From Brassica napus (lineage: Eukaryota > Streptophyta > Magnoliopsida > Brassicales > Brassicaceae), in the NCBI RefSeq assembly GCF_020379485.1, contig NC_063446.1:14568471-14632470 (forward strand): a stretch of DNA of 64,000 nt, written 5' to 3'. Numbering within the stretch: the first letter of the stretch is position 1; every line of letters starts with the position of its first letter. Of this stretch, positions 14,702 through 25,197 are shown piece after piece. Under the pieces are notes generated by a model. That model was not told where the DNA came from and made no database searches. It saw only the letters and a list, made by a program, of their open reading frames with translations. The translations under genes and the position numbers were made by a program.

Positions 14702-16272
14702 TATAGCTTCAAGCTCTCCTCATACGCAGTGATTGTTTTTGCTGCAGTTCGAGTTATGTTTTATGCTTTCTGAATGACTTTGCGTTTTTTTCATTTCAAC
14801 TTTCAGACTTTTGTCTTTTATGTTTAAGTTCCTTGAATACAATTTTCATTTTATGGTTTTTACGATCTCTTAAGCCAGTTTACTTATCTTATTTTGAACT
14901 TTTTAATAGTTAGTAGGGATTAGCTTAGTTTATAGGTGCTGAGTCGTCTCCTTACTACATTAAGCACATCAGTGGCTTCAGATGCAGAATCAGGATTAGT
15001 AACAGGATATGAGGAATGGTTAGGGGCGTGGATCCATAGGCATGAATCTGTATTCACAGTTTGGATACTAATTTTTCATTTCAGAATATTTTAAAGAATC
15101 TTTCACATAGCTTTATATAGTCTAAAGCAGACACACAACCCAGACTTATTTTGTTGCATCATAATTAAGCATCTAGATCTCAACAAAAAAATAAGCTTGT
15201 GATCACAAAACATGACAAATATGAAGATTATATACTGTTGCGCTCACTTATATGTCCTAAATCAAACAAAAGTACAAACCTGCATTGCATGCCGATCTAA
15301 TGAAATTGAAGTACGTCTTACATATTTAAAAAAAAATTAAATCTTTTTAATTAGTCATCCGAATATTTATATTTATGGAATATTTATATACATGGAGTGA
15401 GGGTTACTGATCTATTCTTTAATAATTATTAAAAATTTAACCATATTATTCAAAAAATTTAATATGATATAAATAAAAAAACAACAATACTTAAACTTTA
15501 GTAGTATAGAACAATATACATGTGGACAATATATGAATTAATATTTTTACAATCAGAACATTTTATTTTAAAAAATAACTAACTCAAAATTTTCCAGTGC
15601 TATATGGAAAAAATAAATGATATAATCCAAAAATTGAATAAATACCTTTAAAGGAATATTGATCATATGAAAATGTGTTAGTATATTTTTCATAACTTTT
15701 AGCTAATTATTTTGAAAAAAAACAAAAAAATTAAAAAAAAATATGTACAACTATGTACATGTTAGACAGGTTTCTATAAGTCAGTTTTAAACCGATAATG
15801 TATTCAAAATTAGTATTACATAAACACATTTCCTATTCCTGGAGGTCAGCAGAAGCCAAAAAAAAAAACCAAAACCAAAAAATCATTATATAAGAGTTCG
15901 AACCCAGCTTGAGTGCATATAAGAGGGCTATTCTACCAGTCAAATTAGCAAACAATTAGGTTAGTATTTTACCCCTAATATCGTAACAACACTTACTTTT
16001 ATAGATTTACAGAGAAATATAGCAATAGACTTTTTATATGCTTATATGTAATTTATATTTATAGGACATCGTAGTCAAAAAAATTATTGACTTATTAGTT
16101 TGTTTTTTTTTTTTGTCACATATTGACTTATTAGTTATATATATAATTATATATACATGAGATTGCTCGCAGACTTTTGTTAATAGACATGATTTACATC
16201 TAATCACCAGATATCCAATCTCAAACTTATTAAGACTCGAACATTTTTCCGCGCGTAGCGCGGACGAAACCT
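14702..16272. other. 3' part of the Helitron, non-coding
   Basis: The RPA-like gene's 3' flank is followed by about 1.3 kb of AT-rich DNA up to the terminal hairpin. I see no ORF or recognisable domain in it. Confidence 0.6.
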
Positions 16273-16759
16273 CTAGTTAAATTAGTAAATTAAGTTGTAG
16301 CTGTAGATAGGTGTTAGGTGTTACTTTATAAAGAGTGGTGGATGAGAAAGAGTATTTGCAAGATATTTATATTTTTCCTTCACGGATCAAATAAGGGAAA
16401 TTAGGATGCCTAGTAACCATCTATCCGCTATTTAGCACACTGCCAAAAACCCACATTTCAGACACTGTTAATAATTATGGAGGACACTGATACCCCTATA
16501 CTTCATATTCGGTGTGTATAGGCAAAATATATCTCAAAGATACGATAGGATTTGTAACAGGATTTGTCAGACCAAAATTACAACCCTTCTCTTGTTTACT
16601 ATTTTAAAATTCTAAATTTTCAACTTTTTTCTTTATTCCATCATATCCCAACCAATCCAAAAAGTCTCCCAACCTCTCTCCTCTTAAAAACATCTCCAAT
16701 CCATCAAACAAGTCCTAGATTCTCTATCTGAAGACACCAAATAAACAAGACGAACAACA

Positions 16760-17110
16760 AGTAGATACCATCAGATCCTCCCCTTTGGCAAACTTATTGA
16801 GATACCTGAAAAGCCCTCTTTCTCAGAACGATTTGGTCGATTCATCATTTCCAAGCAGCTAAAGGTCGCAAAGAAACATGAGGCGTGGTTATTTTTTGCC
16901 GGAAAACTAGTAAGATTTTCACTTTGAGAATTCACATACCTGACTGGCTTGAACTGCATGAAGTTACCTAATTGATCCAGGTAGCGTCTTGGAATTTTTT
17001 TCGCCAAGTCGGAAGATGCCGATGAAGATGACGACACACCAAAGAATTCATCTGCGAAACTAAGCATGATCTCTGGTCATGCAAGAGAGATTGAAATCGA
17101 GGCTAAGGTA
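16760..17110 (+). pseudogene. DUF1985 fragment (Ulp1-type mutator-like transposon) with stops
   Basis: Plus-strand reading gives FSERFGRFIISKQLKVAKKH, then FFFAGKLVRFSL, a stop, EFTYLTGLNC and further stops. This matches the conserved pattern of plant DUF1985 proteins (a phrase like RFSLREFxxxTGLxC). DUF1985 is carried with Ulp1-like protease domains by mutator-like elements of the Kaonashi type. After the stops, a reading frame with acidic residues continues to a GT at about 17107. The frame is broken, so this is a remnant. Opposite-strand reading frames are shadows. Confidence 0.6.
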
Positions 17111-20100
17111 AATAGTGTCAGAATTTTATACACTAAATCCGTTATCAAAAATATTACTTGGATAACTTTTTGAGTAACTGCTATTTTTAAATCTAACAAT
17201 ACACCTCTATATATGTACAAGTTAGATGCATTATATGAGGCGATTGAAGATCCGCAATTGTTTTGTCTGACGAGGATGAAAGATGTTAAGATGGAGAATG
17301 TAATATTTATGTGTGAAACGGCAATTTTGAAACCTAGCAACTGTAAAGCAAAAACCGAGGTTGTGGAAAACAATGGTGTATATCTAGAATACGTTGTGGT
17401 TGTTGTGAGGGAATATGACGAGAATGTAAGAAGTTGTTATAAGAATGTACCTTAACCTATTAACATATCTAACAACACTATAACAATTTGATAATATTTC
17501 TACATGTATCATTGAATTTAGATTTTTGAGATTTGTTGTTGAATGGTTAACTTATTTAATAACAGATAACAACTTATTTATCAACTTGCTATTAATCTTG
17601 AATATGTTAATAATGCAAAATTTTATTCAAAATTAATAGCAAGTCTCATATATAGCATAAGTTAAAACTAAGTCATTGTTAGACGTCTAACTTGTGTTTT
17701 TGCGAGCTAATACTATTTTCAGCTGCCATTTGCTTGTTTTATCAGGTAAATAACATTTTCAAGTATTTTGTGTTTTGTTTTGTTTTGTTAAAGCTAATAC
17801 TATCTTTTAAAAAGACACATAATGTTTTTAGCCGGCTATACACTACCATGTAGTATAGCATTTGCAATTAGCCATATGTTTTTCTAATACAATTACAAAT
17901 GATATTTCTAATTTGAATGTTAAACTTCATTTAACTAACATGTAAGCAGCATATCTTATAATAAGTCATTTAACTAATTTTATATTGATATGCTACAATT
18001 ATATTTCATATAACGTAAATAATGTGTTAGCAATGCAAATATAAAATTAGCTGTCCATAGCCTAACTTAAAACAAGTTTTGGTGATACTGAGTCATTTAG
18101 ACGTCTAACCTTTCTTCTTGCGGGCTAAAGTTATGTTTAGCTCAGGTTTGCCTATTTTATCCGGTTAACAACATTTTTAAGTATTTTGTATTTCCTTTTG
18201 TTGAAACTAATATTATGTTTAAAAAAAACACATAATTTTTTTTACTCTTAATAGTAATTCTATGTGTCATCTACCATTCTCTATTTTACTATTAGACTCT
18301 TGTTATGTATATTGTTCATATGTAGATTGTTAAATGTCCCTGAGTTTGTATTCTCAAGTTGTTATCCGTGTTGGCAAATAAAATATTGTCTATCACTTTA
18401 TATGTATCGCTAAGTCAAATTGCCACCACTTTTAGGAATGATATATTTGAATCCTTTGTAACCGGCTAAATATGGTCTACGCAATCTAAGATTTAATTTA
18501 TATGTCCATGATATATTGTAGCCATCCATTACTTCAACTAATAAAAAAAGATAGGCTAAAACCTTTCATTTCAATTAAATATGTATGGCTAAGCTAAAAT
18601 GCAAATAACCATCATTTTCAAGAATAATATATTTGAATCATCTATGCCAGCTAAACTCCTCTATACACAAGCTAAGATTTAATATATACATCTATGCTAT
18701 ATTGTAGCCATGTAATTATCATATTATCATAGCATAACTCTTTGATATATCATATTAGAAATTTTTAACTTACTGTAACTATCATCAATATATGAGTTTA
18801 ACATTTTCAATACGAATTAGCTAGGTTGACCTCCTCAAGCTCATCTCTAAACCTGTTTTACAAGATTAAGCAAATCAAGATTAAGCAAACTTGTTTGAAC
18901 TCAATATAAGAAAACTAACTATGATCTTTGTGTTAGTTCACATTGCGTCACTGGTAAGCAAATCAATATTTTAATGTGTATGGCTAAGTTAAAATGTAAA
19001 TAACCATCATTTCAAGAATAATATATTTGAATCATTTATAACCGGCTAAACTCCTCTATACACAAGCTAAGATTTAATATATACATCCATTATATATTGT
19101 ACCCGTCTAATTATCATATTATCATAGCATAGCTCTTTGATACATCATATTATAAGTTTTTAACTTATTGTAACTATCATCAATATATAGTACTCGAAGA
19201 ATTTAGCAGTTTCAATACACATTATTTAGAACTTCTCGAGCTCATCTCCAAACCTGTTTTGCAAGATCAGTTCATTATGTGTCACTGAAAAGAATATAAA
19301 ACAACTAACTATGATCTTTGTTTGTGTTAGTTCAGATCGTGTCACTGAGTTTTTATCAGAGGATGGTGAAGTAGACCAGATCCATATTTTGATTAGCTGG
19401 CTAAACGAATAACAACCATATACACGACCAGACAGCCAGCTAATTCTGAGACGGTACCGTCTTGATTGTTGGAAAAATGACCCGAAGAATTTTTTGTACG
19501 ATAGAGAATGAACTCTGGTAGAGAGAACTCATAATCTTGTTCGGGACTGTGATAATGATGATGTATGGTTGGATGCGCTCAAGTGTTTATGTAGAGGAAG
19601 AAAATGGAAAAAAGAAGCAAGGAAATTCATGATCTTCTTTGGTTGTTCGCAACTCATGAACTCCTAAAGAAATAAGCAGAGAAACTTATGAACTCATGAA
19701 ATTGTTCAGAATTCATGATTTTTTTTTAATTTTGTTTATATTCATCAGGCAAATGTAAAAAAAAAAACAGAAGAAGAAGATGAAGAAAAAAAACAACGAT
19801 AATGAAAGAGAAAACAAATATTTTGTTTAATATAACCAAATCTATACTAAATCTTTGTCAAATATCGGCAAATCTAATAAAATATTCTCAGCTAACCTAT
19901 TAATTGTACTTTCCTATAGGACACAAGTTCTATTCGAAACTTTTGAGGCTAATTTCGTCATTACATATCACCCATTATGCCAACAAAATTACAAGTTTTA
20001 CTGTTCTTAATACGTAGCTAATATCATAAGTTTTCTTTGGTTTTAAGCAAATTATCCCATCAAATAATTGTGTTTTTATTTTAGTTTTGATTTTTGGTCA

Positions 20101-20433
20101 CATCTTTACTAAAACTGTATTTTGATTTTCTTCATATGTTCTATCTATATTATGTTGTAGTTGTTTTTTCTCCGATTTTTTTTTTTCAAATTTCCATTAC
20201 ATAATTTTCGAAATGGTGTATTTGGCAGTATATTTTCTGGATTAATATATAACTTTATAAATTGGCAATCACTCTATATTAGTTAGTATAAATAGTTATA
20301 TTTACACATTTTTAATAAATGATGTTTTTGATATCAAAAATTATGCCGTTCTTTAATTTTCATCTAGTAAACTATTTTGTTTTGTGAAAAAAAAACTATT
20401 TTGTTTTATATGAAAATATTATATATTACAGAA

Positions 20434-20553
20434 GATATTAATATACTTTTTGCTAATTGTATATGTCAACATAAATTTTTATTTTTGAGCCTAAATCCTG
20501 CCACAAAAGATGAGGAAGGTTATGGCAGGATATTAATATACTTTTTGCTAATT
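20434..20553 (+). repeat. 25-bp direct repeat beside the inverted-duplication breakpoint
   Basis: A 25-bp sequence containing ATTAATATACTTTTTGCTAA occurs at 20434-20458 and again at 20529-20553. The second copy ends 32 bp before the outer end of the left palindrome arm. Short duplicated filler like this is common at template-switch repair junctions. Confidence 0.75.
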
Positions 20554-20585
20554 ATATTAGTCCTTTTTATTCAAACCGACCAAAC

Positions 20586-22603
20586 CCATTGAATAGGGTT
20601 AACGAGTTCTCCAAATCCACCAAAGTAAGTCTCAGCACAATCTACCGACATACAGCAAAACCTCTCTCTCGCCGGATCTGAGTTTCGCTGAGGCAACTGT
20701 GATCGCACCTCCTTTTTCCCGTGGTGGTGTGGTGGGAGGAAGAGTGATTCAATTTGTTTTATACAGTCCAAGCAGAAGCTGCCAAAGCCTACTTGTGGGC
20801 TCTACCTTTTTTTCTATCAAGTATATATGTATATATATAGTATTTATAAACGTAAATACATGTATATCATAAACTTTATTATAATAAAAATATATAGCTT
20901 GGATAGTGACGTGGATGCACTACGGTCTACGGATTCCTAAATTGCCTATAAGTTTGTTTTTGACTAAAAGCCTATAAATTTATTTCAAACAATATGCTTA
21001 CAAATTTATGTTTTCATTGGCAAAATTATTAAAAATCAACAAAATGCTTAAATTAAATAATTGATTCCTACATTTTATACCACAATTGGTTTTGATAATA
21101 TCTATACTATTAAAACGTAAATAATAATTCTTTCATATGCAATACTTTTAAATAGATCATCCTCCACATAAATATAGGCATTATAGATTTATATTAATAC
21201 ATATAAATTACATTAATAATGATAGATTTTGTTATGATATATGACAAAAAAATTTGTTGTTTAAACTAAAATGTTTTAGATCTAGTAATCTAACTAATAT
21301 TAATTAAATTAATTAACAAAACACGATATTAAAATATTATAGAAAACATGGCTGTATACAACTTTAGATATTGGTTGGTGCTGATCTCAGCCTAGAAACA
21401 AACATATATCAATATTTTTTGTGGATTTGTACATAAGTTTTGTGGATTTTATACCCAAATTATGTCCTAAGCGAATATTTTGTTTCTCTCTTACCAAACT
21501 ACTATATATCATTCTTTGTAGGAAAACGCACCATAATTTCTTATATAGTAAAAAATCATTTTGTCATTAACATGTTCACACTATGTTTATCACGTGATAG
21601 TCTCACATTTCAATTTGATTATGCTGACGTGTCGGTTTTATACTCGTAAGTCATTTAACAATTAATGTGTTCACAATACTAATTTTTTAATTCCACCGTA
21701 GATAATTTAATGTGTTCACACTAATTGTTTTAAACCAACTCATTTTTAGTTATTGCATTTCTAACATTTGTATTAATGAACCGAAATTATCTCAATACAA
21801 CTACAGAATAATATCATTTTGAAAGAAATAAATTATACAATCATTAAGATCTGCATCAACTAAAGTGTTGAATGACAATGTTTTTAGAAATTAAAAGTTT
21901 CGTACCTTGCCAAACTTTGCCATGGTTGAGACTTCTGTATACGAAAACAATAAATAATTGTGATTAGTCATGAATTAAAGAAACTGAGGTAAAAAACACC
22001 ACACATAAAGTCTTATTTTTAATTTAGCCAAATATTGTTTTTTACGAAGTTTTCCTATCAGGCCAAAAATTAGAAACATAATCAGATTGCTAGAAAAAAA
22101 ATTAGAAATCATAAAAGCTTTAAAAGAAAAGAAAATTCGTGAAATCGATTGAAAAAAACAAAATTCAAGTGCTGAGTGAAGATATCATATTATTTTCCAT
22201 GCAACGCTAACACTTTTACTCGTTTGTATCGTGTTTTTATTTTATTTACCGAGAATGATTTATAAAGAAATACACATTAGTGGTTACAGACTACGTTAAT
22301 TTTGCAACATGCCCAAAAATATTGACACGACGGCCAACCATTTTTATTGGTACTCTTAAAGTATTGTCTAATAATTATGTATGTTAAATAAGTCCAGAAT
22401 ATTTGCTTTACAATTATTCTATTTTGCTTTATATTAGTAGAAAATAATAAATTTGGGTAAAATATCTGAATCCGAAGAACCAAACCAAACTAGATTTGAA
22501 AGTTATACTAAAGACAAACTAAAACTGATTAAGTACTCAAAAAGATCTGAGAGTTTAATAGTTAGAAAACCAGACCTCAATCTGGTCCAAACCAAAATAT
22601 TTT
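20586..22603 (-). repeat. Left arm of the large inverted duplication (amine oxidase upstream region)
   Basis: Reverse-complemented, this matches 23086-25107 almost base for base. In the outermost 200 bp I count about four differences. The arm includes the putative TATA box, the 5' UTR and the ATGG of the amine oxidase, then departs abruptly. After that ATG only about ten codons follow before a stop, so it has no amine oxidase coding DNA. If its promoter is active it would transcribe leftward into transposon debris. Confidence 0.92.
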
Positions 22604-23085
22604 AGATACCAAAAATATCTAAATCAAAATTATATATTTAATATGTTAAATATTTTAAATTTTATATCTATTAGATATTCAAAATTATGAAAATATCTAA
22701 AAATTATCATCACTGTCACAAGTAAATATCTAAAAATAACAGAAAAATGTTCAAAATACTGAAAGTATTTATTTTTTCTCCATCCAAATATTTAAATTGA
22801 ATTATTTTAAAATATTTAGTCTTACATTATTCAAATTTTTATGTTTATATTATTTTATTTCAAATTTTTAGGATTTAAGTATATTTGGATTTTTGTTAAA
22901 AAATACATAATTAAAATGGATACTCGAACTCGAATCCAAACCGAACCCTTAATGATTTGAACCAAATCCAAATCAAAATTTGTAAATATTCAAATACAAT
23001 TTAAATTTCAAACTCTAAAAATCCAAAATCGAATAAAACAACTGAATCAGAATGTGTATATAAAAACGCTTTTGAAATAACCCAC
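22604..23085. other. Spacer of the inverted duplication
   Basis: AT-rich single-copy centre of the palindrome. It contains phrases like CGAATCCAAACCGAACCC, typical of the hAT-like MITE families found elsewhere in this window, so the fold-back centre probably lies inside an old transposon. No gene is seen. Confidence 0.6.
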
Positions 23086-25107
23086 AAAATATTTTGGTTT
23101 GGACCAGATTCAGGTCTAGTTTTCTAACTATTAAACTCTCGGATCTATTTGAGTAATTAATCAGTTTTAGTTTGTCTTTAGTATAAGTTTCAAATCTAGT
23201 TTGGTTTGGCTCTTCGGATTCAGATATTTTACCCAAATTTATTATTTTCTACTAATATAAAGCAAAATAGAATAAGTGTAAAACAAATATTCTCGACTTA
23301 TTTATCATACATAATTATTAGACAATACTTTAAGAGTACTCATAAAAATGGTTGGCCGTCGTGTAAATATTGTTGGGCATGTTGCAAAATTAACGTAGTT
23401 TGTAACCAATAATGTGTATTTTGTTATAAATTATTCTTGGTAAATAAAATAAAAACACGATACAAACGAGTGAAAAGTGTTAGCGTTGTGTGGAAAATAA
23501 TATGATATCTTAACTCGGCACTTGAATTTTGTTTTTCAATCGATTTCACGAATTTTTTTTTCTTTTAAAGCTTTTCTGATTTCTGATTTTTTTCTAACAA
23601 TCTGATTATGTTACTAATTTTTGGCCTGATAGGAAAACTTCGTAAAAAAAATAATATTTGGCTAAATTAAAAATAAGACTTTATGTGTGGTGTTTTTTAC
23701 CTCAGTTTCTTTAATTCATAACTAATCACAATTATTTATTGTCTTCGTGTAGAGAAGTCTCAACCATGGCAAAGTTCGGCAAGGTACGAAACTTTTAATT
23801 TCTAAAAACATTGTCATTCAACACTTTAGTTGATGCGGATCTTAATGATTGTATAATTTATTTCTTTCAAAATGATATTATTCTGTAGTTGTATTGAGAT
23901 AATTTCGGTTCATTAATACAAATGTTAGAAATGCAATAACTAAAAATGAGTTGGTTTAAAACAATTAGTGTGAACACATTAAATTATCTACGGTGGAATT
24001 AAAAAATTAGTATTATGAACACATTAATTGTTAAATGACTTACGAGTATAAAACCGACACGTCAGCATAATCAAATTGAAATGTGAGACTATCATGTGAT
24101 AAACATAGTGTGAACATGTTAATGACAAAATGATTTTTTACTATATAAGAAATAATGGTGTGTTTTCCTACAAAGAATGATATATAGTAGTTTGGTAAGA
24201 GAGAAACAAAATATTCGCTTAGGACATAATTTGGGTATAAAATCCACAAAACTTATGTACAAATCCACAAAAAAATATTGATATATGTTTGTTTCTAGGC
24301 TGAGATCAGCACCAACCAATATCTAAAGTTGTATACAGCCATGTTTTCTATAATATTTTAATATCGTGTTTTGTTAATTAATTTAATTAATATTAGTTAG
24401 ATTACTAGATCTAAAAAATTTTAGTTTAAACAACAAATTTTTTTGTCATATATCATAACAAAATCTATCATTATTAATGTAATTTATATGTATTAATATA
24501 AATCTATAATGCCTATATTTATGTGGAGGATGATCTATTTTAAAGTATTACATATGAAAGAATTATTATTTATGTTTTAATAGTATAGATATTATCAAAA
24601 CCAATTGTGGTATAAAATGTAGGAATCAATTATTTAATTTAAGCATTCTGTTAATTTTTAATAATTTTGCCAATGAAAACATAAATTTGTAAGCATATTG
24701 TTTGAAAGAAATTTATAGGCTTTTAGTCAAAAACAAACTTATAGGCAATTTAGGAATCCGTAGACCGTAGTGCATCCACGTCACTATCCAAGCTATATAT
24801 TTTTATTATAATAAAGTTTATGATATACATGTATTTACGTTTATAAATACTATATATATACATATATACTTGATAGAAAAAAAGGTAGAGCCCACAAGTA
24901 GGCTTTGGCAGCTTCTGCTTGGACTGTATAAAACAAATTGAATCACTCTCTTCCTTCCCACCACACCACCACGGGAAAAAGGAGGTGCGATCACAGTTGC
25001 CTCAGCGAAACTCAGATCCGGCGAGAGAGAGGTTTTGCTGTATGTCAGTAGATTGTGCTGAGACTTACTTTGGTGGATTTGGAGAACTCGTAAACCCTAT
25101 TCAATGG
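23086..25107 (+). repeat. Right arm of the inverted duplication, the native amine oxidase upstream region
   Basis: This arm is continuous with the amine oxidase coding region, so it is taken as the original. Homology with the left arm stops at ATGG, the first four coding bases. It contains the promoter and 5' UTR. Small open frames inside the arms appear in both copies because of the duplication and are not evidence for genes. Confidence 0.92.
24927..24933 (+). promoter_or_regulatory. Putative TATA box of the amine oxidase gene
   Basis: TATAAAA lies 177 bp upstream of the ATG, and a CT/AC-rich stretch follows at about 24945-24975 where transcription start is expected. The same box is present in the left arm facing the other way. 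Confidence 0.5.
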
Positions 25108-25197
25108 CCTCAGCTTCGCAAAAGACGACGCCATGTGCTCACCACGGAGCCTCTGCTCCGCCTCCTCCGAAACTCCTCTCCGCCGTGGAGTCCGTAA
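25042..25197 (+). promoter_or_regulatory. Upstream ORF overlapping the amine oxidase start codon
   Basis: An ATG at 25042 opens a 51-codon frame (starting [13 protein letters not shown]) that runs out of frame across the main ATG at 25104 and stops at 25195-25197. If the leader starts near the TATA box, scanning ribosomes meet this ATG first, so it could lower translation. I have no evidence for peptide conservation outside the window. Confidence 0.4.

Larger units (their letters stand above)
11680..16276 (+). mobile_element. Helitron transposon carrying an RPA70-like gene
   Basis: The element starts with TC after an A (11679/11680) and ends with CTAG followed by T (16273-16276/16277). Just inside the 3' end is the hairpin CCGCGCGTAGCGCGG (about 16249-16263). 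These are diagnostic Helitron termini, with A/T insertion and no target duplication. The limits are confirmed inside the window: copy A of the flanking repeat reads straight through TTTTTATTAAATTAG at 4999/5000. The element is 4597 bp and holds one intact RPA70-like gene on the plus strand. I see no Rep/helicase gene, so it probably depends on a helper. Confidence 0.9.
16277..20585. other. Repeat-rich intergenic block, probably decayed mutator-like DNA
   Basis: The first 70 bp or so complete copy B of the flanking repeat. The DUF1985 remnant follows. From 17460 onward there is no gene, but there are internal direct repeats: about 17640-17780 with 18050-18190 (sharing TTTAGACGTCTAAC), and about 18596-18800 with 18985-19190 (sharing CTCCTCTATACACAAGCTAA). 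A small open frame at 17213-17455 may be a transposon fragment but I do not recognise it. Terminal repeats of a single element could not be found. Confidence 0.5.

Noticed and set aside
16771..17067. 98-codon minus-strand ORF
   Set aside because: It is antisense to the DUF1985 remnant, which matches a known family on the plus strand.
21440..24319. Repeated small ORFs (for example at 21440-21649 and 24040-24249) that look conserved
   Set aside because: They match only because they lie in the two arms of the inverted duplication. Their sequence is AT-rich and hydrophobic, with no homologue that I recognise.
24919..25197. 92-codon ORF reading MDCIKQIES upstream of the amine oxidase
   Set aside because: The first codon is TTG, not ATG, and it overlaps the putative TATA box. 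Only the part from ATG 25042 is a plausible uORF.
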